Source: JAVVHH01 sp963835135 (lineage in GTDB: Bacteria > Pseudomonadota > Alphaproteobacteria > Acetobacterales > Acetobacteraceae). From it: a stretch of DNA of 64,000 bases. The position numbers and the translations under genes were made by a program. Below are positions 25,203 to 34,375 of this stretch, one piece after another (positions within the stretch are counted from its first letter, which is position 1; every line of letters begins with the position of its first letter). Below the pieces are notes generated by a model. That model made no database searches, was not told the DNA's origin, and worked only from the letters and a program-made list of their open reading frames with translations. The DNA is taken from NCBI GenBank assembly GCA_963835135.1, contig CAWIEF010000006.1:186001-250000 (forward strand), written 5' to 3'.

Positions 25203-26591
25203 ATGGCCGGCATTGGCTTCGTTCTCCGCCGGCTGACCCGGCGCGATGATCTCTCAGGCGCGCTGCAGGCGTTCACCGCCGCCGCCGCCATCACGTCGGG
25301 CCCGTGGTTGCTGACCGTGCTGGCCATCGCCGGCTCTGGCCTCGGCAGCGCTTTCTCGGCGTCACCGGCGGAGTACCAGGATTTCCGGATCATCCTATCG
25401 TATGATTTCTGTTTCTCCCTGGTCTTGACCGCACCAGCCACGACGCTCGCGTCCCGGCTCGTTGCCGATCAGCTGTTCGCCGAGAGGATCCGGGAGATCA
25501 TCCCGACATATCTGGCGACGCTCATCTTTGCCGTCTTGCTGCAGATGCCGCTCGCGATGCTGTTCTGGTTGATCTGCGTCGACCTGACCGCGCCGCAGGC
25601 TGCTGCCGCGATCGCCTGCTACGCGGCACTCGTCAGCCTTTGGGTGACGACTGCGTTCCTCTCCGTCCTACGTGACTTCGCCTTCGTCGTCTCCTGTTTT
25701 GTGGTCGGAATGATTCTCGCCTGTGGCGGCTCGCTCTTGGCCGGCCAGTTCAGTGGCAGCGCTGGCATGTTGGCTTGTTTTGCAGCCGGTATCTCTCTCG
25801 TGGGCTTCGCCGGGGCAGGGCGCCTATTTACGCGCTTCCCCTACGGCGCCCTCTCGACCGCCCAGCTTTTCGGCGCGGCGCGGCGCAACCAGGTGTTGCT
25901 GCTGATCGGGCTGCTGACCGCTGCGGCGCCCTGGGCCGACAAATGGGTGATGTGGTTCGGCCCTTCGGCTGAGCGGCTCGCCAGTGGGTTGCGCGATACA
26001 CCGTCCTACGACAGCGCCATGTTCCTCTCGTATCTTGCCATGGTGCCGGGGTCGGCAGCCTTCTTCGTCATCTCGGAAACCGGTTTCTTCCTGTCCTATC
26101 GGCGCTTCTTCGACGAAGTCCTGAGCGGTGCCAGTCTCCCGAACATCGAAAACCAACGACGGGAGCTCTGTCGTCGCATTTCCGATGCCGGGGTGTCGCT
26201 CATACTGCTCCAGACCGTCGTTACTGTGACAATCGAGCTTGCAGGGCCGCTTTTGGTGCAAGCGGGCCTGCTCTCGTCGATCCAATACCCCATCTTCCGC
26301 TTCGGAGTGCTCGGCGCGCAATTCCACCTCTTGCTGAACTGCTTGCTGGTCGTGATGAGCTATCTTGACCTGCGCGCGGACCAGGTCGCCTGTGCCGCTC
26401 TATTCTTGCTGTTGAATGCGGGGCTGACGGCCGGCTTGCTCCCGTTCGGCTTCGAACTCGAAGGCTACGGCTATTTCCTGGCCGGCCTCCTCGGCTTCCT
26501 TTTCGCCGCCCTGCTGACGGCCTCGCGCTGCCGCGACCTGATCTACGTGGCCTTTATCCGAAACAACGCCAGCATCCGCGACGTTCGCTGA
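25203..26591 (+). CDS. pelG: PelG: Wzx-like membrane protein of Pel export
   Basis: A 462-residue polytopic inner-membrane protein with about 12 hydrophobic helices. The N-terminus MAGIGFVLRRLTRRDDLSG, followed by ITSGPWLLTVLAI, is characteristic of PelG, a member of the polysaccharide flippase superfamily that works with PelD, PelE and PelF to move the polymer across the inner membrane. Other family-like segments are APWADKWVMWFGP and PGSAAFFVISETGFF. It is followed after 66 bases by the first half of pelA. Confidence 0.95.
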   Translation: MAGIGFVLRRLTRRDDLSGALQAFTAAAAITSGPWLLTVLAIAGSGLGSAFSASPAEYQDFRIILSYDFCFSLVLTAPATTLASRLVADQLFAERIREIIPTYLATLIFAVLLQMPLAMLFWLICVDLTAPQAAAAIACYAALVSLWVTTAFLSVLRDFAFVVSCFVVGMILACGGSLLAGQFSGSAGMLACFAAGISLVGFAGAGRLFTRFPYGALSTAQLFGAARRNQVLLLIGLLTAAAPWADKWVMWFGPSAERLASGLRDTPSYDSAMFLSYLAMVPGSAAFFVISETGFFLSYRRFFDEVLSGASLPNIENQRRELCRRISDAGVSLILLQTVVTVTIELAGPLLVQAGLLSSIQYPIFRFGVLGAQFHLLLNCLLVVMSYLDLRADQVACAALFLLLNAGLTAGLLPFGFELEGYGYFLAGLLGFLFAALLTASRCRDLIYVAFIRNNASIRDVR

Positions 26592-26657
26592 CCGGCTTTC
26601 ACTCTTTGTCAACCAAAGCGGTGCAAAACTGACCAGGTACACAGAAAGCGTCTCGGC

Positions 26658-27578
26658 ATGATTGATCCGCCACGGTCGCGCCTGCGCGGCGGCGCTGCCT
26701 TGCGCCGGTCGTTCGCTCGCGCCTTATCGGCGATCTTACTTCCCGCCGGCATGGCCGCCGCCGGAGCGGGCACGGCCCAAGCTGAACCCGAGCGTTTCGT
26801 CGTTTATTACGGCAGTGATGCCGCGATCGAAGACTTCGCACCGTACCGCCGTGCCGTGTTCGACAGTGACCGCCATCCGCCGCTCGCGCCGCTCCAGGAG
26901 CGCGATGTCGAGCTATTCGGATACCTCAGCCTTGGTGAAGTGCACGAGGCGCGTGACTACTATCCCGCAGTGGCCGCCGCGGGCCTGCTCCTCGGCGCCA
27001 ACCCCGATTGGCCCGGCGCCCGCTATGTCGACCTGCGCAAGCCGGAGTGGAATGCCGAGATTCTCGACCGCCGCATCCCGGCGATACTGCGGGAGGGGTT
27101 CAGAGGCCTCTTCCTCGACACGCTCGATGACGCCGCGTTTCTCGAGCACGCGGACCCGGTCCGTCATCACGGCATGGTGGCCGCAGCGGCTTCGCTGATC
27201 CGCGCCATTCGCGCGCGCTACCCGACCGTGCCGCTCATGCTCAATCGTGCCTACGACGTCGGAGCTTTGGTTGCGACCGAGTTGGACTCCGTCTTGGCGG
27301 AGAGCCTTCTGACGACCCACGACTTCAAGACTGGCCGCTACTTCGTGCGGCACCGGGACGATTTGAGCTGGGGCCTGGGTAAGCTTGCCGAGTTACGGCG
27401 GCTGAACCCCCGAATACGCTTGTATTCGCTGGACTATTGGGAGCCCAAGGACCGGGCTGGCGTCGCCAAACTCTACGACCAAGAGCGCAAGGCTGGCTTC
27501 ATCCCCTATGTGGCGACGATCGATCTGCAGCGTATCGTCCCCGAGCCGGGCAAGAACAGCCGGCCGAACGCGCGATGA
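26658..27578 (+). CDS. pelA: PelA hydrolase half: exported GH166-like endo-galactosaminidase
   Basis: A 306-residue exported protein matching only the N-terminal glycoside hydrolase domain of PelA (GH114/GH166 type), which cuts Pel alpha-1,4-linked galactosamine. A long signal region ends near residue 42 (GTAQA). The TIM-barrel landmarks follow: VVYYGSD, FGYLSLGEV, the acidic LFLDTLDD (D154, D157, D158), MLNRAYD and LAESLLTTHD, where E215 is a likely catalytic residue. In Pseudomonas, hydrolase and deacetylase are one protein of about 950 residues; here they are two genes with a four-base ATGA overlap, which keeps them coupled. Confidence 0.88.
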   Translation: MIDPPRSRLRGGAALRRSFARALSAILLPAGMAAAGAGTAQAEPERFVVYYGSDAAIEDFAPYRRAVFDSDRHPPLAPLQERDVELFGYLSLGEVHEARDYYPAVAAAGLLLGANPDWPGARYVDLRKPEWNAEILDRRIPAILREGFRGLFLDTLDDAAFLEHADPVRHHGMVAAAASLIRAIRARYPTVPLMLNRAYDVGALVATELDSVLAESLLTTHDFKTGRYFVRHRDDLSWGLGKLAELRRLNPRIRLYSLDYWEPKDRAGVAKLYDQERKAGFIPYVATIDLQRIVPEPGKNSRPNAR

Positions 27579-29824
27579 GGTCCCCAGCCCTCTCCCGCCG
27601 CGCGGCGTTGCTCGGCGGTGCCGCCACGGCCGCCATCACGGCCGCTCCGGTCAAGCCGAGTGTGGCGTCCAGCACCGTTCCGCCCGTGCCACGCCGGATC
27701 TTGGCCCTGTACGAAGGGACGATCGAGGCTCGTCTGAAGAACACGGATATCCACCGTACGGCTGCGATGCCGCTCGAGTGGCTGGGGCTCACCCTCGAGT
27801 ATCGCGACGTGAATGCCGAGTTGCCGCCGATCTGGACGGACCCGTCCTATCGCGGCGTCCTGACCTGGTTTCCAGAGCCGAACCTCAGCAACTTTCCCGC
27901 CTATGTCGCCTGGATCGAACGCGTCGCGGCGTCCGGTCTGCGGATCGTGCAGATCGGCGACGCCGCGCCCAAGCCCGGCGCGATGCCCCAGGCGCTCGAG
28001 TTCGAGTTGCGGCGACGAGCCTTGGCCGCGCTCGGCGTGCGTGCGCTCGGGTCTTGGAGCATGGTGACGATCGGCGACCGGTTGGTCAGCCGCGACGCAT
28101 CGGCAACCGAGTTCGAGTACAAGTTCGATGCCGGCCTGCCCGCCTACGAGATATACGAGCCGGACCAGGCGGATGCGGCCTCGTGGCTCGTGGTCGAGCG
28201 GGCCGATCAGCAGCGTTCGCGCTCGCACCTCGTCATTCTCTCCAAGTCCGGTGGTTTCATCGCGCCCGGCTACGCCGTCGGCATCGACCATCAAACCGGC
28301 GTCAAGCAATGGTTCGTCGATCCCTTCGCCTTCTTCGCCGCAGCGTTTGCGACCGAAAGCCTGCCCGCGCCAGATACCACCACCCTTTGTGGCCGCCGTC
28401 TCTACTACAGCCACATCGACGGTGACGGCTGGCGGTCCGTGAGCCAGGTCCGCGCTCCGGGCCGCGCCCCGGTGACCAACGCGGAGGTCGTCTTGCAAGC
28501 GGTGTCCGCCAACCCCGATCTCCCCGTGACCGTGGCGCCGATTGCGGCCGAGCTGGACCCGGCCTTTGCCGGCGACCTGCGCGCGATCGGCGCCGCACGG
28601 GCGTTCTTTCGGCTCGACCATGTGGAGCCGGCCACCCACACCTACACGCATCCGTTCCGCTGGTCGTTCTTCGAGCAATACTCGGCTGCCGCGGAGGCGC
28701 CGTTCGAGGGCGAGTACAGAAGCGCGGCCACCGGGCATCCGCAGACCGTCGAGACCGCGGCGACGCCTGCGGCCAAGGGCGGATGTTGCGGCCGGGCTGC
28801 GCAGGCAGGCCACTCACCGCCGCGTGCGTTTGGCGGCCGGCCGTTCGATCTAGCCACCGAGATCGGCGGCTCCGCCCGCATGATCGAGGCGATCGCAGGC
28901 AGCCCGGCCAAGCGGGTCCGCCTGTTGCAGTGGCCCGGCGACTGCACCCCGTTTCCGGCCGCTCTGCAGGCAGCCGCCGAGGCCGGGCTGCTGAACATCA
29001 ATGGCGGCGATACCCGCTGCGACACCGAGTATCCGAGCGTCAGCGCGGTTGCGCCGCTTGGCTTGCAACGGTTTGGCACGATCCAGATCTATGCATCCAA
29101 CAGTAGTGAAGAACTCTATACAGACCTTTGGACAGACCGATATTTCGGGTTTCGCGATCTCCCTGAGACCTGGGATCGCACGGGAGCGCCGCGACGGCTA
29201 AAGCCATTCAACCTCTATTACCACATGTACTCCGGTGAGCGTCGGGCGAGCCTCGATGCGCTGCTCGGCAACCTGAGCGCGCTGCGGCAGCGCGGTGACT
29301 TCCTACCTGTGTTCGCCAGCCGCTTCGCCGCTCTGGCGGAAGGCTTCTTCCAAACCGCGATCACGCAAGAAGGTCAGTCGGCCTGGCGCGTGCATGATCG
29401 TAGGGGGCTGCAAACGATCCGCTTTGCCAGTGGCGCGCAGCGTGGCCTTGACCTCAGCGCGTGCGATGGCGTCCTCGGGGCCCGTTTGATCAATAATGAC
29501 CTCTACGTCGCGCTCGACCCGGTGCATCACGCGCCTCTCGTCACGCTCGCGGCCCGTCATGACGGCGCACCGCTCCGACCGTATCTCGTGGAAGCGGCGT
29601 GGGAGGTGAGCAATTTGCTGTTCACGTCCGACCGCTTCAGCTTTGCCGCGCAAGGCTTCGGGGCCGGCGCGATGACATGGCGAGTGCCCGCCGCTGGTGC
29701 TTGGCGGGCGCGCTGCGGTGACCGGACGTGGTCCGTGATGGCCGGCGCGGATCACGTGCTCGAGTTCTCGATCCCCGCACCAGGGACCGGCGGCGTGCAG
29801 GTCGCGCTCGAGCGGGACGTGTGA
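27575..29824 (+). CDS. pelA: PelA deacetylase half: exported polysaccharide deacetylase
   Basis: A 749-residue protein corresponding to the rest of PelA. It starts with a Tat-like or Sec signal (LSRRAALLGGAATAAITAAP), then a Rossmann-like segment (about 40-230) and a carbohydrate-esterase domain with the metal-site residues D282/D284 (HIDGDGWRS) and the HxxxH pair H355 and H359 (ATHTYTHPF). These would deacetylate GalNAc in nascent Pel in the periplasm. The C-terminal part (about 590-749) looks beta-rich. It has its own signal peptide, so the split from the hydrolase is real and not a simple frameshift. It overlaps the next gene by four bases. Confidence 0.9.
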   Translation: MRSPALSRRAALLGGAATAAITAAPVKPSVASSTVPPVPRRILALYEGTIEARLKNTDIHRTAAMPLEWLGLTLEYRDVNAELPPIWTDPSYRGVLTWFPEPNLSNFPAYVAWIERVAASGLRIVQIGDAAPKPGAMPQALEFELRRRALAALGVRALGSWSMVTIGDRLVSRDASATEFEYKFDAGLPAYEIYEPDQADAASWLVVERADQQRSRSHLVILSKSGGFIAPGYAVGIDHQTGVKQWFVDPFAFFAAAFATESLPAPDTTTLCGRRLYYSHIDGDGWRSVSQVRAPGRAPVTNAEVVLQAVSANPDLPVTVAPIAAELDPAFAGDLRAIGAARAFFRLDHVEPATHTYTHPFRWSFFEQYSAAAEAPFEGEYRSAATGHPQTVETAATPAAKGGCCGRAAQAGHSPPRAFGGRPFDLATEIGGSARMIEAIAGSPAKRVRLLQWPGDCTPFPAALQAAAEAGLLNINGGDTRCDTEYPSVSAVAPLGLQRFGTIQIYASNSSEELYTDLWTDRYFGFRDLPETWDRTGAPRRLKPFNLYYHMYSGERRASLDALLGNLSALRQRGDFLPVFASRFAALAEGFFQTAITQEGQSAWRVHDRRGLQTIRFASGAQRGLDLSACDGVLGARLINNDLYVALDPVHHAPLVTLAARHDGAPLRPYLVEAAWEVSNLLFTSDRFSFAAQGFGAGAMTWRVPAAGAWRARCGDRTWSVMAGADHVLEFSIPAPGTGGVQVALERDV

Positions 29825-32800
29825 GCGTGCTCGCGGCGATCGGGAGGCATGCTGGGGTTGGAGCGCTCTTTCCGTCACGCTACAGGTCCCTGATCAGTCT
29901 GATGGGCCTGGCCGTGATTGGCAGCCTCGTCTCGTCGCTTTGGTTGCTGCCGAGCCGGCTGGAGCGGGTCGCCGTTGCAGTCGAGCAGGGTGCTCCGTTG
30001 CTCATCCGTCAAGAGCTCGATCAGGCGACCAGGGAAGCCGCCGATCCGGGCGAGGTTCGGGCGCTGGTCGATGTCGCTTTGACGATCGGTGCGCCCGAAC
30101 TCGCCGCGTCGATCCTGGATCGCCTGCTCCTGACCCGGCCCAATAGCGTCGAGGCGCTACGATTGCTGCTCGGGGTGCAACGTCAGCGGCACCTCATGCG
30201 GCACGTGGCCGCCCTCGATGAGCGAGTGTACGGGCTGACCGGCGATGTCGAGGCGCTTCGCGATGCCGCCGACATCTACGCGAGCGCGCATATGGCGGCA
30301 GAACGCGTCGGCGCTCTCCGTCGGTTCGAGGAAATCGGCCTAGCGTCCGCCTCCGATATGAATGAGCTCGTGCATCGAATGGCCGACCTTGGTGACATCA
30401 GGGGAGCGCTCGAGCACTTGATGGCGTGGTTGGGCGTGCCGGGGCATCAGCCCCCGCCGGCGGAACTCGTCGGATTGGCCGCCGGGCTCTCGGCGACCAC
30501 GCCGGCGGCGCAGACGATTGCGAGCGAGCTCGGCGCTTTGATCGGCCGAACCGGTCAGATCGGGCCGCTGCATGTCCTCGTCCAGACGTATGCAGAGCGA
30601 GGGCGTCCGGACTTGTCGCTTGCGGCGGGTGATGCGCTTGGAAGCGGAATGGCGGCGCGGCCCGATGTCGCGTTGGTGTTGGCCCAGCTCGAGGCTCGGC
30701 AGGGCAAGCTCGTCGCGGCGCGTGAGCGGCTCGACGCTTTGGCGCGTGCCGGCAAGCTCGTGCCGGCCGGGCTCAGCATGCTGGCCGAACTGACGCTGCA
30801 AGCGGGTGATCTGCGCCGGGCTGTTTCAATGGTAGCGTCGCTCACGGCCGACCAGATCAGCGAGGGATTGCCGCATCGCCTGGTGGAAGCCGTTGATGCC
30901 GCGGGGCGCCCGGAGCTGCTCGCTGGCTTGCCGCTGGACCGGATTGCAGCGTCCTCGCCCGTGAGCGCCGCCTCGGTGGCGATGGCGCAGGGCGATCGCG
31001 TCCGGGCCGCGGCCCTGGCGCGGGAAGCCCTGGCGTCCAACAACAGCCCGGACGACTTCGGACCGGCGTTCGGGCGCGTCGTGCGAGCGCTCGGCCTCGA
31101 GCACGAGGCCATCGCGCGCCTGCTCACGGCGTCGAACACCCATCCTTTGGACGATCGGTCGCTCTCGCTTGTCATCCAGCTCGCCGAGAACAGACCGGGC
31201 GAGTTGCGGCCGTTGACCGACGCTCTCCTGCTCCAGCGGGACGGCAACCCGCGTGCCGGGGCAACCTGGTCGATCCTCGCGGCGCATAACGGGCAGAGCG
31301 CGGCAGTGGTGTCATGGCTAAAGACCGCTGCACCGAAGCTGCCTGTCCAGGCTTTGATCGACCTGTTGGTCGTGGCGTCGGACCGTCGTGACCGATCGCT
31401 GGCGGACGGCGCTGCTGCTGCCCTGGCGGATCGGACTGACCTGCCCGCTGGTTGGACTCAGGACGAGATCGCGCTCACGCGCCGCTCTTACGAGCCCATG
31501 AACCCATCGCGGCTCCGCGCCGCTCTCGACGTCATGGGCGGCCCGAAAGCCGACGCGGCTGCGCGCGATCGGGTGGCGGCGCTTCTGGTCGCGACGCCGC
31601 GCCTCGTGCAAGTGGCACAGGGCTTCCGTGTTGACGCAAGCGACCCGGCAATCGTTTGGCTCCAAGCCGTCCTCGAGAAAGAGATCAGTCCCACCAACGA
31701 CGTTGCGCGGCTGATCTTGCTCGCGACACTGGCGCCAAATGAGGCGGTTCCCCTGCTGTCACACCGGCTTTCGGCCGATCGGCTGGGTCTGACACCGCTC
31801 TATGTTGCGTCTCTGTTGCGGACTAGGCAGACCGCAAGGGCGCAAGCAGAGCTTCGTTCCTTCATACATGACCTGTCTCCCGCGCAGCAGGATGCCAAGC
31901 TGCACGAGACGCTAGGGCTGCTTCCGTCCGGCGAAGCGCTTTCCGTGTTCCGGGTTGCAGCCTCGTCTGTCGCGCGGCCAGACTGGATCGCGGCATATGA
32001 CGAGGCGCTCGCCAAGGCCGGGCTGCTCGATGAGTTGCGGGCGTCGTTGCGCGCTCGAGCGACGGCGGCGGGACACGACCCGACACGGTTGCAGGCACTC
32101 GCGGCTCGGTTGGTCGAGCTGAACGACAGGGCGGGCGCCGTGACGGTCATGCTGGCCGCGGCGGCTGGAAAAAGGCCGGCCGCACCGGAGGTCGAACAGC
32201 TTATGTTTTTGTGGGGCCCGCGCGAGGCGCCGGAGGCCGTTGCCTGGACAAGTGACCAGGCGCTCGCTGCGCCGTTGTCGGACGTGCCCAAATGGCTCGA
32301 GCATCTTGCCTATCTCGGCGCTTCAAGGGCGGTGATTGCGGTGGCCGAGCGACGTCAGGCGGTGTTCGCGCAGAGTGCGGCTTCGGTTCGCACCTATGGC
32401 GCCGCACTCGCCACTGCGCGCGTGAGGACGGCATTGGACCTGGGATCGGCCATCGCGTCGGCCTCCACACCGGAGGTGCTGACCGCTTTGGCCCAGCTCG
32501 CGCTCGATTCCAAGCAGCCGGCCGTTGCGTGGCAGGCGGCGCGGGCGTCGGCGGCCGCACAACCGGGCAGCACGGAGACGCTGCTGCTTGCGGCTCAATC
32601 GGCTGCCGCGTTGCGCCGCACAGACGATGCCGCATCGCTATACCTGCGCCTCGTGGCTGCGGGTGCGCAGTCAGCCGACATCTATGTCGATGCCGGGGAC
32701 GCCCTCATTGCGGCACGGCGAGAGATGGAGGGCCGAAAACTGCTCCAGACCGCGCTCGACCACTTGCCGGCACACCCGACGACGCTTGGGGCGGCGCGGC

Positions 32801-32958
32801 TGGAGGCGCGCGCTTTGACGCTGCTCGGGCGCACGTCGGACGCGAGGGCGCTTCTCAGCTCCTGGCTGGCTCGGGCACCGGGTCATGCAGGGTTGAGGGC
32901 CGACCTCATGCAGTCCAACCTGGCCCTGAGCCCAGGCGACCGGGACCCGACCCGGTAA
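29821..32958 (+). CDS. pelB: Large TPR protein of the Pel locus (PelB N-terminal-like)
   Basis: A 1045-residue protein that starts at GTG 29821 (GTGA overlap). One N-terminal transmembrane anchor (about 26-42, SLMGLAVIGSLVSSLWLLP) is followed by almost wholly alpha-helical repeat sequence with many TPR-like helix pairs (for example PDVALVLAQLEARQGKLVAAR and PEVLTALAQLALDSKQPAVAW). This matches the periplasmic TPR scaffold of PelB, which holds PelA and guides polymer to the outer-membrane pore. No beta-barrel is present at the end (it stops at SPGDRDPTR), so the pore is probably the separate barrel protein at 19679. Orthology is inferred from architecture and locus. Confidence 0.78.
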   Translation: MSVLAAIGRHAGVGALFPSRYRSLISLMGLAVIGSLVSSLWLLPSRLERVAVAVEQGAPLLIRQELDQATREAADPGEVRALVDVALTIGAPELAASILDRLLLTRPNSVEALRLLLGVQRQRHLMRHVAALDERVYGLTGDVEALRDAADIYASAHMAAERVGALRRFEEIGLASASDMNELVHRMADLGDIRGALEHLMAWLGVPGHQPPPAELVGLAAGLSATTPAAQTIASELGALIGRTGQIGPLHVLVQTYAERGRPDLSLAAGDALGSGMAARPDVALVLAQLEARQGKLVAARERLDALARAGKLVPAGLSMLAELTLQAGDLRRAVSMVASLTADQISEGLPHRLVEAVDAAGRPELLAGLPLDRIAASSPVSAASVAMAQGDRVRAAALAREALASNNSPDDFGPAFGRVVRALGLEHEAIARLLTASNTHPLDDRSLSLVIQLAENRPGELRPLTDALLLQRDGNPRAGATWSILAAHNGQSAAVVSWLKTAAPKLPVQALIDLLVVASDRRDRSLADGAAAALADRTDLPAGWTQDEIALTRRSYEPMNPSRLRAALDVMGGPKADAAARDRVAALLVATPRLVQVAQGFRVDASDPAIVWLQAVLEKEISPTNDVARLILLATLAPNEAVPLLSHRLSADRLGLTPLYVASLLRTRQTARAQAELRSFIHDLSPAQQDAKLHETLGLLPSGEALSVFRVAASSVARPDWIAAYDEALAKAGLLDELRASLRARATAAGHDPTRLQALAARLVELNDRAGAVTVMLAAAAGKRPAAPEVEQLMFLWGPREAPEAVAWTSDQALAAPLSDVPKWLEHLAYLGASRAVIAVAERRQAVFAQSAASVRTYGAALATARVRTALDLGSAIASASTPEVLTALAQLALDSKQPAVAWQAARASAAAQPGSTETLLLAAQSAAALRRTDDAASLYLRLVAAGAQSADIYVDAGDALIAARREMEGRKLLQTALDHLPAHPTTLGAARLEARALTLLGRTSDARALLSSWLARAPGHAGLRADLMQSNLALSPGDRDPTR

Positions 32959-33040
32959 CCTGTTCGCGCACAGCCGACCACGGCGCTTGCCCGGCGAGCC
33001 CGACCGGTTCAGCGTCAGGCCCTGAAAGCTTGGAGGCGGC

Positions 33041-34375
33041 ATGAAAAAGCGCGGCATGCAATTTGGCATTTTTCTCGCGCCATTCCATCGCGTCGGCGAC
33101 AATCCGACGCTGGCCATCCAGCGCGATCTGGAGCTGATCGAGCATCTGGATCGACTTGGCTACGACGAGGCCTGGATCGGCGAGCACCACTCCGCCGGCT
33201 GGGAGATCATCGCGTCGCCGGAACTCGTCATCGCGGCCGCGGCGGAACGGACCAAGACGATCCGGCTCGGCTCCGGCGTGACATCGCTGCCCTATCATCA
33301 CCCTTTTCTCGTGGCGCAACGGTTCGTCCAGCTCGACCACATGACGCGCGGCCGCGCGATGCTCGGGTGCGGCCCCGGCGCTCTCGTGTCGGACGCCTAC
33401 ATGCTCGGAATCGATGCGGCCACGCAGCGCAGACGCATGGACGAGGCGCTGGACGCCATCATGGCGCTGCTGCGTTGCGATGGGCCGGTGACCCGCAAGA
33501 CGGATTGGTTCACGATGCAGGAGGCGCGGCTGCATCTGAGACCATACAGCGATCCGCATTTCCCGATCGCGGTCGCCAGCACGCTGACGCCATCTGGCCC
33601 CGCGGTGGCTGGCAAGCATGGCGTCGGCATCCTCTCGCTCGGCGCCGGTGCGCCCGGCGGCATGGCGGCCATTGCGGGGCAGTGGCGCATTGCCGAGGAA
33701 GAGGCGGCCAAGAACGGCAAGACAATGGACCGGGCGGATTGGCGCATGGTCATGAACGTTCATGTGGCCGAAACCGACGACGCCGCCATGGAGCAGGTGC
33801 GCATCGGCGAGCGGCTGGAGACGGTGACGTATTTCGAGGACGCACTGGGCCGTCCGCCGGGTCGCTCGGAAGACCCGCTGACCGATGGCGTGCGCGCGGG
33901 CACGACGCTGGTCGGCAGCCCGGAGACGGTGGCGCGCGGCATTCAGAAGCTGTGGGATCACAGCGAGGGCGGGTTCGGCGGGTTCATGTTCCGCGCACAC
34001 GACTGGGCCGATCGGGAGCAGAGTTGGCGCAGCTACGAGCTGTTCGCGCGCTGGGTGATGCCCCGCTTCCAGCAATCGCTTGACATGCCGCGGGCAAGCC
34101 ACGAGTGGGCGGTCGCCAATCGCAAAACGATCTTCGGCCCCAATGTCGACGCGTTGCGGAAAGCATTCACCGATTCCGGGCGGGCCGTGCCTGATTCGTT
34201 TCATGTCCGCGCCTCCGGTGCGCGCGACGTTGAGGTCAGTACCGACCGGGGACGACTAGTTCACTCGGCGGGGTGCGCAAGCGCCGCTTCGAGCAGGGTC
34301 CGCGCGACGACCTTGAGCGCAAGCGTCTCTTCGGCGCCCTCAAAGATTGAGAGCACGCGTGCGTCGACGAAGTAG
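33041..34375 (+). CDS. LLM-class flavin-dependent monooxygenase
   Basis: A 444-residue bacterial-luciferase-like protein (FMN/F420 TIM barrel). Family segments are GIFLAPFHRVGDNPTLAI, LGYDEAWIGEHHSAGWEI, LGSGVTSLPYHHPFLVAQRF and GRAMLGCGPGALVSDA. Close relatives include limonene 1,2-monooxygenase-like and alkanal monooxygenase-like proteins; the substrate is not evident. The ATG at 33041 follows a good GGAGG. The last 38 residues or so run antisense through the 3' end of the acyl-CoA dehydrogenase gene (34261-34375) and look unlike the rest of the protein, so the ancestral stop has probably been lost. Confidence 0.88.
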   Translation: MKKRGMQFGIFLAPFHRVGDNPTLAIQRDLELIEHLDRLGYDEAWIGEHHSAGWEIIASPELVIAAAAERTKTIRLGSGVTSLPYHHPFLVAQRFVQLDHMTRGRAMLGCGPGALVSDAYMLGIDAATQRRRMDEALDAIMALLRCDGPVTRKTDWFTMQEARLHLRPYSDPHFPIAVASTLTPSGPAVAGKHGVGILSLGAGAPGGMAAIAGQWRIAEEEAAKNGKTMDRADWRMVMNVHVAETDDAAMEQVRIGERLETVTYFEDALGRPPGRSEDPLTDGVRAGTTLVGSPETVARGIQKLWDHSEGGFGGFMFRAHDWADREQSWRSYELFARWVMPRFQQSLDMPRASHEWAVANRKTIFGPNVDALRKAFTDSGRAVPDSFHVRASGARDVEVSTDRGRLVHSAGCASAASSRVRATTLSASVSSAPSKIESTRASTK

